A stretch of DNA of 64,000 bases from Eonycteris spelaea. Its lineage: Eukaryota; Chordata; Mammalia; Chiroptera; Pteropodidae. The position numbers were made by a program, and so were the translations under genes. Shown here one piece after another: positions 49,993 through 61,217 of this stretch. Every line of letters starts with the position of its first letter. The stretch's first letter is position 1. The notes under the pieces are model-generated. The model searched no databases. It was given only the letters and a program-made list of their open reading frames with translations, and had not been told where the DNA came from. Location of the stretch: NCBI GenBank assembly GCA_003508835.1, contig PUFA01000166.1:2280001-2344000 (forward strand), written 5' to 3'.

Positions 49993-50450
49993 GTCTGGAC
50001 ATATAAATTTATGCCTCAGCAGCATACAGTTATATAAATATATTTTAAAGCCATGAGTCTGTGTGAGCTCCCAGAGCAGAAAGAGAAAAATAGAGGGTTT
50101 GAAGACTGATCCCTGGGGCACTCCAACATTTACAGTTGGGGACATGAGGACAAACCAGCAAAGGAGACTGAGAGGGAGTAGAACTAAGAAATGTGTCCCT
50201 GAAGACAAGAAAAGGACGCATTTGTAGAATGTAAGAGTCATTGACACAACAAATGCTGCTGATGGATTAAGTAAGAGGACTGAAAATGGACCGTAACATT
50301 TAGCCATGTGGAAGTCATTGATGACTTTGACTCAGGGATTTTCAGTGAAGTGATAAAGTGGAAGTCTGACTTTAATGGTTTAAAGAGAGAATGTGAAGGG
50401 AGAAATAGGAAACAGTATGCATAACTCTTTTCAGGAAAATGTGTTTTTAT
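49993..50450 (-). repeat. L2-like element, antisense, third part
   Basis: 'taaagccatgagtctgtgtgagctccc', 'ccctggggcactccaacatttacag', 'accagcaaaggagactgagagg' and 'aatgctgctgatggattaagtaag' continue the series. The 107-codon minus ORF at 49984-50307 lies inside it. Confidence 0.65.
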
Positions 50451-50606
50451 TTTCTAGGAGTGATAGAATGGTTTAATACTCATAATTCATTGTAACAATG
50501 CTTTAGAAAAGTCACACAATGCTATTAATATGAAAAACATGACACAATGAAGTCAGTAGACTTCGTATTAATAATAAAACTTAGAATAGCAATAGAACGA
50601 AACTAC

Positions 50607-51087
50607 TGTCAATGTAAAAATGTTTAAACCTGTACAGAATTTTTATAAAAATTTATTTGAGCCAAACAGAGGATACACCTGAAGCAAGATCTCAATAGAC
50701 TGAGATATATGCTTCTGAAAATAATAGCTTGCAGTTTCTTTTATACATTTGAGATTTAGGAGGGAGAGTAGGAAATTACACAAAGGTGGGAGAAAGCAAG
50801 GTGCGGATTGGATTACAGGATAGTTAAACTCTTGAAAGTGGTCATGAGAGGGTCAGATTACAGGTACTTTCTTGGGGATGGTATTATTAGAAGAAGGGGT
50901 CTGAAAGCAGACATTTCAAAGGTGTGTTAACCCACATGCACAGAAATAATAGACAGGGCTTGTTTAATGCAAAGATAGCCTTTTTGAAAAGAAGTTATAT
51001 GCCAGGGTTATGACCTGCCCAGTTAGGAATTTATGATCAGATCACCCTGTGAAGTTACTTTCCAGAGAAATGGCTTTTTCATTCACA
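50607..51087 (-). mobile_element. Antisense solo LTR, copy B, with 4-bp target duplication
   Basis: Plus strand begins TGTCAATG and ends ATTCACA, flanked by CTAC at 50603-50606 and 51088-51091. The reversed poly(A) signal TTTATT is at 50652-50657, so the LTR is read right to left. It is related to copy A 600 bp away but is a separate insertion, because L2-like sequence lies between them. Confidence 0.8.
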
Positions 51088-51224
51088 CTACTTAAAATTG
51101 ACAAAACCATTTTCCAAAAATTGCCTGGAAACTAAATGGTAAAATGTTTAAATAATTTTCATTAAAATTGGCAACAAGAATGCTATTATACTTATTATTC
51201 AATATTATTTTGAAGGTTCTACCT

Positions 51225-51440
51225 CAGTATTGTTCAACATGACTTTCCACAATGATGAAAATGGTTTATATTTAGTGCTGTCCAATACAGTAGCCACTAA
51301 GCACATGTGGTTATTAAGCACTTGAAATGTGACTAGGTGACTAAGAAACTGATTAAAAATTTTTAGCTCAAATAAATTTCAGTTTCAATAGCCACATAAG
51401 CTTAGTGGCTACTGTCTAAGACAGCTAATACAGTGAAAAC
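51225..51440. mobile_element. hAT-like MITE with long inverted arms
   Basis: The left arm 'gtccaatacagtagccactaagc' pairs with the right arm 'gcttagtggctactgtctaagac' (about 51272-51295 and 51399-51422). The element resembles the nonautonomous hAT repeats with 'agccacatgtggctatt' arms. Confidence 0.7.
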
Positions 51441-51444
51441 AGAA

Positions 51445-51990
51445 GAAGTAATCACATCAAATATTGGATAAAAGAGAGAATATGATCTATATCTGATATG
51501 ATTGTACAGTTAGAAAACCTAAGAGACTATACTAAGATACTACCAGAATTGGTAGGTAGTTTTGATAAGGAGCTGGATACAACATATAAAAATAGGTGCT
51601 TTCTTCCTCTATGAGCAGTAAGCAGATAGGATTAGCAAAAATAAGTCTTAACAATCATAACAAAAATATTGTAATATCTAACAGTACATTTTACAAAAAG
51701 ATGATGAACTTACAAGAAGACTAAAAAATATCACTTCAGTATATAATACAAGACATAATCAAATAGGGAAACATTAAATCCCTAAATACAAAGCCACTTA
51801 TAATAAAAAGCACCAAGTCTCCCAAAACTATTAGATTAATATAATACATTTTAAATCAGAATCATAATAGTTTTGTTGTTTTTTTTGGAGGGTAGCATTC
51901 ATTTTGAAACTTGATAAAATGATTTTAGAGTTCTACAAAAATAAATTTGTAAGAACGAAAATCCTTAGAAATCAGATTACAGAGGCATGA
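51445..51990 (+). mobile_element. L1 ORF2 fragment (RT region)
   Basis: 'gaagaagtaatcacatc', 'gttagaaaacctaagagac', 'aaggagctggatacaacatataaaaat', 'ttacaagaagactaaaaa' and 'gagttctacaaaaataaat' follow degraded L1 ORF2 order. Confidence 0.6.
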
Positions 51991-51999
51991 TAGAGTTCA

Positions 52000-52550
52000 G
52001 GTCAAGTGAAATATATTCGTGACCTTATATGACAGAAGTGACATTTCATTGGATATAGGCAATTTGTCAACAAATGGTCCCAGCTGATAATGAGTTTTAC
52101 CTGAGCCCTGTGACCCTGGTAAACAGCAAAGGTTAAGAAATTCTCTTTTCTGTGTTCTGTAAAACAGCTTATAGTAAAGAACCCCCTTCCACATATGCCT
52201 TAGATAGGACTCACAGATGCCCCTCTTGTTTACCTATAAAAAGGTCAGACACAGACTCTCCAAATTCCCATTCTTTGCCTCATAAACACCTATTAATTTG
52301 GAGCAAAATGCATGTTAGCCAAACTTTAGTCTGGCTTCTCTCTTTCTTACAGGATCCTGAAGTCTGCCCCAAGCCTGAACAAGCACAAATGTGGAAGCTG
52401 CCCAATTCTCAGCTGAACCTAATGGGCACTTTCCTGTTAGACCTCACTGGTCATTCCCCTGTTTGCCCAGCTTCTCCGCCACAGATTCTTCTTATCTCAG
52501 CTTGCCTCTTTCTTACCCTATCTATAAAATAAAAGTCTTCTGTTTCATTT
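52000..52550 (+). mobile_element. Possible LTR, unassigned
   Basis: A TATA-like box (CCTATAAAAAGG near 52233), a poly(A) signal in 'ctataaaataaaagtcttctgtttca' near 52525 and a pyrimidine-rich end suggest an LTR ending at about 52547. Start and duplication were not found. A unique sequence with an ORF at 52152-52532 is the alternative. Confidence 0.3.
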
Positions 52551-52559
52551 TGAGATGCT

Positions 52560-52740
52560 AGCAGATTTATTTATTTATATTTTAAATTAAATTGACATAC
52601 ACTATTATATTAGTTTCAGTTGTACAACATAATGATTAGACATTTATATAACTCCAATATGTCTAGTGCCCATCTGACACCATACAAGGTTATTACAATA
52701 TTAATGACCATATTCCCTAAGCTGTACTTTAAGGGGAATG
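52560..52740 (-). mobile_element. L1 3' UTR, antisense (laurasiatherian type)
   Basis: 'attatattagtttcagttgtacaacataatgattagacatttatataact' and 'gtctagtgcccatctgacaccatac' are a 3' end I associate with bat and related L1s. Confidence 0.8.
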
Positions 52741-52744
52741 TGTT

Positions 52745-52837
52745 TTTAAAGGAACTTCACAGAGACATAATTTATGTACAATAAAATACTCACATTTTAA
52801 GTGTACTCTTCTATGAGTTTTAATGAATGTACACACC
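52745..52837 (-). mobile_element. Old L1 3' end, antisense, first part
   Basis: 'cataatttatgtacaataaaatactcacattttaagtg' and 'gagttttaatgaatgtacacacc' continue after the inserted LTR with 'aaccatcactacaatcag' at 53347. Confidence 0.8.
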
Positions 52838-53340
52838 TGTTAAAAATTCTGGGAGAAATTAAAAGAGAGTTTTATTTGCAAATCAGGGATGTAGTCCTAG
52901 GTATGAAATGAAGACATGTCCTGAAGTGGGGGGATAGAGTAAGGTTTTTAAAGGTGGAAGTGCAAGGAGCTGATGATCAAAGAGATGGGTTACTAGGGGA
53001 AACAAGACCACAAACTTACATCACTTGTCTCTGATTGGAGGGGCAACTAGAAGATTCAAAGTTTGGCTGCCTCAGTAGTCAGGAAGGTGGGCTGTGAATA
53101 AGAACAATGGGTAATATATGATTAGGCATTTGTTAAAGTCTTAGTTCCAGTTTAGAATTATAGAACAAAAGCTTTAGGTTACATATTAAAAGAAATGAAA
53201 CAGCACAGAAAGACTTTGTTCTGCAGCTAGGTACAAGTCTAAGGAGCAGAATCACACTCTGTAAGCAGCCTCAGAGTTCAAATTGCAAAAGTGTAACTGT
53301 TGGGCCACAGATTATATTAAAGCTCCTTTAAGTCCTCACA
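52838..53340 (-). mobile_element. Antisense solo LTR inside an old L1
   Basis: Plus strand begins TGTTAAAAATTCTGGG and ends AGTCCTCACA. The reversed poly(A) signal lies in 'gagagttttatttgcaaatc'. It splits the L1 phrase 'gtacacacctg ... aaccatcactacaatc'. No exact duplication is seen. Confidence 0.75.
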
Positions 53341-53665
53341 CTCTAGGAACCATCACTACAATCAGTATATAGAATATTTCCATCACCCCAGAAAGTTCCC
53401 TCACAATTCTTACTGCCAGTGATACCTCATCCCCAATCCCATGCAACCACCGATCAGATTTCTATCCTTTGATTTTACCAGTTCTACACTTAATATCATG
53501 GACTCACATGGTAAGCAATCTTTTGTGTCTGTCTTCTTTCTCTTGAGATTCATCCCTATTGTTGTGTTTATCAGTAGATCACTCCTTTTTTTGGTTGCTG
53601 ACTTATACTCTATTGTATGGACATACACATTTTGGTTATTTATTTACTTGTTGATGGCCTATTGA
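53341..53665 (-). mobile_element. Old L1 3' end, antisense, second part
   Basis: 'aaccatcactacaatcag', 'ccatcaccccagaaagttccctcac', 'tgagattcatccctattgttg' and 'tactctattgtatggacatacaca' are in reversed L1 order. Confidence 0.85.
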
Positions 53666-53739
53666 AGTTGTTTATAATTATATAAAAATATCTTTTTTCT
53701 ACATACATACGAGTATAGTATATAGACAGGAACATAAAA

Positions 53740-53880
53740 TTTTTGTACTTATGTGTGGTGATGGCTGTTAACAAGAGTTATTGCAGTGATTTTCACAATA
53801 CATACAAATGCAGAATCATTATGTTGTATACCTGAAACTAATATAATGCTATATGTCAATTATATCTCAATTAAAAAAAT
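53740..53880 (+). mobile_element. L1 3' UTR fragment
   Basis: 'attttcacaatacatacaaatgc', 'atgttgtatacctgaaactaatataatg' and 'gtcaattatatctcaattaaaaaaatg' are an L1 3' end with an A-rich tail. Confidence 0.85.
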
Positions 53881-54363
53881 GAAGAAATTTTAAATTTATG
53901 AATCAGTTTATTTACAGATTTTATCTTTTCTTTAAGTATATTTCAGTTAACAAATCTATTTACACAGGTATACATTGGAATTCTTCTCAGTTATTTTACA
54001 GATCATACTTACAAATCACACTCTAAGCCTCCTATGTAAAGTTGCTCTAGATGTGTCTATGGCTAAAAATGGCCCGATGACCAGGCTATTTACACATACA
54101 TAATAAACTGGTTGATTTTTTATTATTTATACAGTACACACTCAGAGACCAAGCCAGAGAATGCTTTACAATGTATATTTACTGAGAAAGCTTTGCAAAG
54201 TCCCAAAGGAAAAGCTATTAAACATAGGTTAATTAAGATGACAGTACCTCCTTTGCTACAGTTTACATTTTTCCTTCATACTTTTATAATTCAAAGATAT
54301 TTTATTGAATTGCTGAACAACCATTTTAAGATGATTTGTAGACATGTAAACATTTATATCTAA
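53881..54363. other. Unique sequence
   Basis: No gene is seen. The ORF at 54112-54363 is not supported. Confidence 0.4.
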
Positions 54364-54600
54364 ACTATATATTATATACTTATATATAAATAATACATTA
54401 TACCCCTTTTATGTGATAATTTATATAATTATTTATAATTTATATACTTATATATGATATATAAATGTATTATATAATTTTATAAAAATTGTATATAATT
54501 TAATTGTATAATACATATACTGTTAAATACATAATCATATCATTTACATATAAATAATTTTATAAATTATATTACATATATTTAATCTTATGTAGATGAA
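54364..54600. repeat. AT-rich low-complexity tract
   Basis: Almost pure A/T with many TATATA and TTATAA words. Confidence 0.9.
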
Positions 54601-54919
54601 ATTGGTTTCTTTATGTAAAGAAAACCTTTTTTTTTTATCACCAATTAGATGTCAGGGAATATAATGTTAGCACACATGAAATAATTAATATTTATTTATA
54701 ATCTGTTAGATCCTTTAACAACAGCAAAAGAAAATCTGATCGAATACAAGAGATTATTTTCTTTTCTGCTATCCAAACACATTGAGCTATTATCTTTTCT
54801 TTTCTGTAAAAGGGCTCATATTGACCAAATTGCAAGCCAAAGTAGAAAAACTACTATAATGAGTTAAACTCTAATTGTTAAGGGAAAACCAAGTGCACTG
54901 AATCTATAAATTATAGAGT

Positions 54920-55065
54920 GGAAAGAGTATGAGATTTTAAAGTGAGAAAACCTTAATTGAATTTTTGATCCACCACTTGTAAATTATGTGTCCTTGGGCA
55001 AGTTACTCAACCATTCTCCTGACCCTCAGCTTTTCATCTGTAAAATAAAAGCAGTAACAATAATA
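54920..55065 (+). repeat. MIR SINE
   Basis: 'gatccaccacttgtaaattatgtgtccttgggcaagttactcaacc' and 'catctgtaaaataaaagcag' are MIR core and tail. Confidence 0.85.
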
Positions 55066-55069
55066 ATAT

Positions 55070-55295
55070 TCAGGGAACACATATTAGGTGCCAGGCTAAT
55101 TGTTTAAGGTGCATTATTTCATTTATTCTTCACATCATTCCTATGAAGTGGGGCCTATTATAGTTCCAATCTATCGATAGGAAATAGTCTTGAGAAGTTA
55201 AGTAATTTGTCAAGATCACACAGCAGGTAAGTGATGAAGCAGAGATTCAAAATCTTAACTCCAAAGCTCATGACCTTAACTATTACACTATACTA
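55070..55295 (-). repeat. MIR SINE, antisense, inverted to its neighbour
   Basis: 'aggtgccaggctaattgtttaaggtgc', 'cttcacatcattcctatgaagtgg', 'gatcacacagcaggtaagtgatg' and 'ttaactattacactatactacct' follow the reversed MIR. Confidence 0.85.
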
Positions 55296-55444
55296 CCTTA
55301 TCATGATAATATAATAAGATAAAGTAGTTAATGTATGTTAAAATGCTTACAGCACTTTAATATCTGATTTGTATTTCATTAGAAGAGTATCATTAATCAA
55401 TGGAAGGCCCCAAGATGTAAAGAAATAAACATTGAGATTAAGAT

Positions 55445-55600
55445 TATTAATCAGGGGTCCTGGAATTCTAGTTCTGATTTCTGTGTGTCAAAGTGACTAC
55501 GGCAAGTCATTTAACTTTTTGGGCCTCAGTTTTCTTAATCTATAAAAATCTATAAAAATGATTAAGTATCACTGAGATCCTTCTAGCTAGAAAATTATGC
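55445..55600 (+). repeat. MIR SINE
   Basis: 'ggggtcctggaattctagttctgatt', 'caagtcatttaactttttgggcctcagttttct' and the 'ctataaaaatgattaag' tail. Confidence 0.8.
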
Positions 55601-55829
55601 CATTTTGTCATTTTATGATCTTTCAGATCTAGCTCTTTTATATGCTTACTCTAAGTTCTCTCTTATAGGACACTGTTTCATTTCTACCATTGCTCCCTCC
55701 TTGTTAAATGCCTTGAGTTCATATATAACATTATCAAAAAGCATAACATGCTCAGAAAAATCTGTGAACAATAGAAAAAGGAATCTTTTTCATTTTGAAA
55801 GTTTTACTTATTTTGTTTTGTTTTGTTTT

Positions 55830-56156
55830 GAGTAGGTAGTACATTTACATTGTCCAAAAATCAAAATACTATCACGTCAATACACTGAGTTTTGCTTCTG
55901 CCCTGCCCCACCAGTCTATCCTGTTCCTCATGCTCCATTTCTTTCTTTCTTATTTATCTTTTCAATATTTATCTGTCAAATTTAAGCAATATGAGTATAA
56001 ATATTCTTATTTTTCCCCTTTCTTACAGAAAAGATGATACATTATTATCACCGTTATATACATTGCCTTTTTCTCTTAACAATATATTTGGAAATTACCC
56101 TGTATCAGTACACAAAGATCTTTCCTTTCCTTTATTTTACAGCTGCATGTTAATCA
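55830..56156 (-). repeat. Ancient L1-like 3' end, antisense, first part
   Basis: 'gcctttttctcttaacaatatatttgg', 'tatcagtacacaaagatctttcc' and 'ttttacagctgcatg' match old L1 3' ends in reverse. It resumes after the Tigger at 56536. Confidence 0.65.
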
Positions 56157-56535
56157 ATTTCAGTAGGGGATATGTTCCAAGACCCCCAGTGGAAGCCTGA
56201 AACCATGGATATTACCATATGCTATATACACTATGTTTTTTTTTTCCAATATACACATCCTTTTTCACTTAAAGGGAGTACTTTACGGCTTCTCTTTAAC
56301 ATATCTGAATTGTCAGCATTACTACTTTTGCACTTTGAGGGGATGATTCATGTCCCAGGTGGGACAGAGTGGGAACGAGTGAGATTTTGTCACGCTACTC
56401 AAAGAGCATGATTTAAAACTTATGAATTGTTTATTTCTAGAATTTTCAATTTAATATGTTTGGACCTTCACTGACCACAGATAACTGAAAGCACAGAAAG
56501 TGAAGCAGCAGATAAGGGGGGAGCTACTGTCACAT
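56157..56535. mobile_element. Tigger-type (TcMar) MITE
   Basis: Left end 'cagtaggggatatgttccaagacccccagtggaagcctgaaaccatgga' and right end 'ccacagataactgaaagcacagaaagtgaagcagcagataaggggggagctactgt' are the inverted ends of a nonautonomous Tigger. The interior has no transposase frame. Confidence 0.85.
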
Positions 56536-56900
56536 AGTTTATTTAACTAATCTTCTAGTGAAGGACATTTGAAGGGCATTTCTCATATTTTGCTATTATA
56601 GACAATGCTGCAAATAACACTACACATATCATTTCATACCATCCATAGCTGTATCTGTAGGATTAATTCTCAGAAGTGAGATTCTTGGGTTAAAGGGTAA
56701 ATAAATTTGTAATTTTTATAAATATTATTTTATTGCCCTCTGTAGAAGTTGGACTATTTTACAAACCAACTAGAAATATTTCAGAGTGCCTGCTTCCCCA
56801 TAGCTTCACCAACACTGAATTGTTAAACATTGGATTTTTAATAATCTTGTAGGGAAATGGTATGCAGAATGATTTTAATTTGCATGGAGACGAAGTTTTC
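56536..56900 (-). repeat. Ancient L1-like 3' end, antisense, second part
   Basis: 'gctattatagacaatgctgcaaataac', 'tctcagaagtgagattcttgggttaaaggg', 'ccatagcttcaccaacac' and 'attttaatttgcat' continue the reversed L1. Confidence 0.7.
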
Positions 56901-57044
56901 AAAAAAAAGTTGAGATGTTGAAATGGTTACAATTTTAGGTAAACTTTGATAGAAACAGATTTTTAAAGCAAATCCCAAGTCTGAATCTTGGCAATAGACT
57001 AATACCCAGAAACTCCTACAAATAACAATGGACATTAGAACAAA

Positions 57045-57064
57045 ACAATATATATATATATATT
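57045..57064. repeat. (TA)n tract
   Basis: Ten TA units. Confidence 0.8.
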
Positions 57065-57363
57065 TTGTAACTCAAAGCTTTATGTCAACTGAGTTAAAGG
57101 AAATTTGGCAATTGCTCTCTGGTTACTCAATCTTAATCCAGAAAGATCAAATGCTGCATTCCTGAAGACTGGCCTTGAGCTCTCCCATGGAGTTGTTAAC
57201 TAAAATTTCTTTATTTTTAAGCTTTAGTTTGGCCTGCATGTTAATACTTCCAAGGACAAATTAATACACATCTAATGTCTTGAACAGAATCATATTGTAA
57301 AAATGGTACAAACAAGATGAAAAACAGAACTGGAGGAAATTCATTTTGATAGCGAGTCAATTA

Positions 57364-57367
<4 letters not shown>

Positions 57368-57434
<67 letters not shown>

Positions 57435-57436
57435 AC
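57368..57436. repeat. (CT)n(CA)n compound microsatellite
   Basis: About 43 bp of CT followed by about 27 bp of CA. The 138-codon minus ORF at 57341-57757 reads through it (RERERE, CVCVCV) and is an artefact. Confidence 0.97.
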
Positions 57437-57649
57437 CCCAACAGCATTTCTTTTAGATGTAAAGAAATGGAAACATGTAGATTTCATTTTATTTTTTCTC
57501 TCAACTTTAAAGGTGAATAAATTCATTTTTTTGTAGAATATAATACATAATATATATTGTATCTCCTGTGTTTGTATATTATAAAAACTACTGTACTGAA
57601 AACCACCTAGTATAATTTCTTTTGATAACACCCCAAACTTTATTTTATT

Positions 57650-57800
57650 TAAACATAAACTGTCCCTCAGTTTATTCATCAATAAAATGATAATGACACT
57701 AATACTCACCTTTAAGTAAGTCAAAACATGTAAAGCACTTAGAATAGTGCTTAGCATAGAGTAAGCACCCCATAAATGATAGCTGTTATTATATTTATTA
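57650..57800 (+). repeat. MIR SINE, 3' half
   Basis: 'cctcagtttattcatcaataaaatgataatg', 'taaagcacttagaatagtgcttagcatagagtaagcacc' and 'gatagctgttattat'. Confidence 0.85.
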
Positions 57801-57999
57801 TTTTGTTAATAAATAATTTCATGTTGAAGAAAGTCTTGAAACCCTAATCAAAATGCACTTCCAAATGGCTCCAATGAAAGACAGAGTGGAAATTTGCAAA
57901 TATTTAAACTGAACAATAAAGAAAATATTGCATTTCAAACTCTGGAAACAGCCAAACATACTACTTAGAAAGAATTTAATAGTTAAAGAAATTTAAATT

Positions 58000-58420
58000 C
58001 TTTTTCTTAAAATGCAAAATGAAAAATTAATGAGCTAATTATCTAGATCAAGAAGTTAGAAAAACTAAATCCAAAGAACTTAGAATTAAGGAAATTAGAA
58101 AGATAAGTAAATAAAATTAGAAATCAAAGATACAGTACAGATTAATGGCCAAAGTTGAAAATGACTAATAAAATAAATTTTTGGCAAGATTACTCAAAGA
58201 AAAAGAGAGAAGATCAAGAAAAAATATAAGAAATATAAAAAGTAATATAGTTATATATGTATCAGATTTAAAAAAAATAAATACTAGGAATACTTTTATG
58301 CTAATAGATTTAGAAAATTTAGATGAAATATACCATTTTCTAGAAAATTATAACTTTCTAAATCAGCTTTTGAATAAATACAAAGCAAGAATAAAACTGT
58401 AAGTATGACAGATAAATAAA
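58000..58420 (+). mobile_element. L1 ORF2 fragment
   Basis: 'gcaagattactcaaagaaaaagagagaagatc', 'cttttatgctaatagatttag' and 'accattttctagaaaat' follow L1 ORF2 order. The 73-codon ORF at 58181-58402 is its relic. Confidence 0.75.
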
Positions 58421-59380
58421 GGGAAATAAGTATTTATCTTGCCTTTACTATACAGGCTCCACTTCTGGACATTGGAAGAAGATGAGGGTAAGCTATCTTT
58501 ATACAAGTAGTCTAGGTAATCAACGAAGAAAGAAAGACAATTAGAAGAACAGCATTTGCACCCCCAAGTGAACTGTTAACCAGGAGAGGATAAAATCACA
58601 AAATAGACAACCAATTATTAACATTTGAGAGTTATGTTAATAAGTTTTAAAAAGTACCCGAAAAGTAATCTTAAATAAATAGGACTTGAAACCTAGCAAG
58701 CCACTTGATTCAACTTCTTATTTGCATATGACATTTAATTGTAAACTAAATAGAGGGATTTATAGTGTGTAAGGTTAATAAAAGTTGCATTTGTCAGAGA
58801 ATCTTTCCTGAAAAGGACTGAACTGCATTCTGGAGGCTGGCCATGCATTAGCCAGGTGCAGGCAGTGGAGTACAAAATCTGCAGCGAAGAAAGGCATGAG
58901 GCAAAACCAATGCTGTCGATAGATGTTGGGTGGGCAGTGAAAAGAGCTAAAGGGGTGTTGTGTGTCCAACTGAGCAGTTTGTTTTATTCTATTAATAAAT
59001 GGTGATAGAATTCTATCCATTGTCATTCCAATGGTAATGGAATATCACATAATGATGATGGAATGTCATTCAGGTATTTTCATGAAGAAAAGAACATGAT
59101 CATATCAGTATTTTAATAGAATCAGCCTATGGGCAGTATGGAGTTTGCCTTAGAGTGAGATAAGACTGCAGGCAGGAAGATCAATTAATACAAAAATAGT
59201 AATTTATTTATATAGTTATATAATTAGTTTAACCTTAGGAAACTCACCAATATCATCAGCCATATTAACAAATCCTGGGGGGTAGAGTGAATGATTTCTT
59301 GAGGTGAAATACACTTAGGTTTAATTTTGTGCTCCTTTTTAAAAATTTAGATTATAATAATTTCTGACCTTATCCCTAAT
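58421..59380. other. Unique sequence
   Basis: No gene or clear repeat is seen. Confidence 0.4.
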
Positions 59381-59384
59381 TTAT

Positions 59385-59561
59385 AGGCATACCTCATTTT
59401 ATTGTTTCACTTTATTGTGCTTTACAGGTGTTGTGTTTTTTACAAACTGAAGACAAGACTTTCTACCAACAAGAAGATTGTGACTCACTTTATTGTGATA
59501 TTCACTTTATGATGGTGGTGTGGAACTGAACCAATATATCTCTGAGTTATGCCTGTATGTG
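59385..59561. mobile_element. Tigger-type MITE
   Basis: Begins 'tataggcatacctcattttattg' and ends 'ctctgagttatgcctgta', which are inverted Tigger termini ending in TA. It is internally deleted, with no transposase. Confidence 0.85.
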
Positions 59562-59689
59562 GATCATGTAGAATCTTAGGCATCTACTATTGAATTAGAG
59601 TTGAAAATATATGATACATAAATATACATCAATAATATAATATATAATAGTAAAATTATATGAATAATATATAAAGATAATAAAATACA

Positions 59690-59855
59690 GATGCTTCTCA
59701 AATAAGTCAAAGATATTGTAAATTGGGGATGCACTTAACCTACCATCAAAGTTTAGCCTAGTCAGTTTCTATTGAAGTACATCACTTTTCCACCATTGTA
59801 AAGTGGAAAAATCTTAACTCAAACCATCGTAAGTCAGGGATCGTCTGTATAAGAA
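59690..59855. mobile_element. Second Tigger-type MITE
   Basis: 'cagatgcttctcaaataagtcaaagatattg', 'cttaacctaccatcaaagtttagcctag' and 'ccatcgtaagtcagggatcgtctgta' match a short Tigger derivative. Confidence 0.85.
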
Positions 59856-59879
59856 TAATAAAATGATCATTTCTTGAGC

Positions 59880-60010
59880 TTCTGCCTTGGACTTGGGACC
59901 AGGAAGACCTAGATTTACACTTTGGGTTTGCAACTTATTAGCAGTAGGATTCTAAGAAAGTCACAAGTACTGCGTACCTCAGTTCCCTTATCTAAAAATA
60001 AGAGGACAGG
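59880..60010 (+). repeat. MIR SINE
   Basis: 'cttgggaccaggaagacctagatttacac', 'aagaaagtcacaagtactgcgtacctcagttcccttatctaaaaataag'. Confidence 0.7.
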
Positions 60011-60011
60011 G

Positions 60012-60860
60012 ATTTTTTATTCACTGCTGTGTCTTCAGCACTAGCATAGTGATGTACATACTGCTAATGTCAATAAATATTATTGATTAAAGGCATTTAT
60101 TGATTATAGGCATATACTCTACAGAGTTGTGATATAATGAAATAAAAATCTGTAAAAGTTCCTAAGACAGTTTTTAACAAACGATCCTTACTAAATGGCT
60201 GCTATGTGCCAGGCACTGTGCCCGGGTTAGGAATATGAAGATGAATAGAGAGCATCCCTGCTCTTGGGAATTTCAGTCTAGAGGAGCTACACAAAGTATG
60301 TGTGATGGAGCACATGGTACCATGAAGCTGAGTAGGTGCTCAATAAACACTGAATCTGAATTTTTATGACATTTTCACAGTTTACAAAACACTTTTATGA
60401 ACATTATCCAACTTGAAACAAGAGATACTACAAGTTTTACAAGAATAAACAACTATGGGAAAGATAATTTGAGGTGTTTTAAAATAGGGATAGATTTTAA
60501 CAGGAGTGAAAAATGGAGAGGTAGGAGTTTTGTAAGAGAGAAATATGTAAGTATATAAATATAAATATATTAATAATTCCATATTGCTTTTTTATCTGTT
60601 CATGAACCCCTCTAGAATACTGCTGAATATTGATGCTTATAATCTTCAGAATTAACCTTTATCTGACTTTGAAAATCTTGATACCATTTTCCCTATCTTT
60701 AATTTCCTTGTTCATGTTTCATGAATTCTGATGATTACTAACGGAAGTTACATGACATTTATTTATTCACAAATACTTATTGAACATTTGATATGCTCAA
60801 GGCCCTGTGCCTGGTAGTGGGGGGGCTACTAAGACAAACTATGTGTACAGACAACTACCC
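60012..60860. repeat. L2 remnants in otherwise unique sequence
   Basis: L2 3'-end words occur at 60015-60080 (plus, 'cactgctgtgtcttcagcac ... caataaatatt'), 60190-60330 (minus, 'ggctgctatgtgccaggcactgtgcccggg') and 60745-60860 (minus, 'atttattcacaaatacttattgaacatttg'). No gene is seen in between. Confidence 0.6.
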
Positions 60861-61134
60861 TACAAAGCAAAAAGCTGTAAGTTAACATGTGTTAACATGT
60901 TCAGCTATAAGTGCCACAACCGATTTGAAGCTGGATGGATTGCTATAGGTGGGCTGAGAGGAGAGGGAATATCTGCATTTTTTTCCCCCAGTTTTCTTCC
61001 TACAATTAATTCACCTGACTTTGGAGACTGAGCCTATAAAAAATTAACTGTTCTTTTACAACCTCCTCTTCGGAATTACTTGCCAGGGTTTGTTGTGTCC
61101 TTTCCAACTTGACCGTCTTTCTGTTTATTGTCAG

Positions 61135-61217
61135 ATTGCGGCAATGCAGGAGCTGAATGACTGCCGTCTGTCTGCCATCAATGTCCACCAGACAGTGTCT
61201 GGAGAAACTTTTCTCAG
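61135..61217 (+). other. Exon-like segment, weakly supported
   Basis: 83 bp bounded by a good acceptor-like CTTTCTGTTTATTGTCAG (ending 61134) and a weak donor CAG|GTCTAT. One frame is open (IAAMQELNDCRLSAINVHQ...). It lies about 1.2 kb upstream of FDX1. It may be an alternative 5' exon or chance. Confidence 0.12.

Noticed and set aside
49546..51087. A provirus with two LTRs
   Set aside because: No retroviral internal sequence lies between them, and L2-like sequence continues through the gap.
57341..57757. 138-codon minus ORF
   Set aside because: It runs through the CT/CA microsatellite, giving RERERE and CVCVCV.
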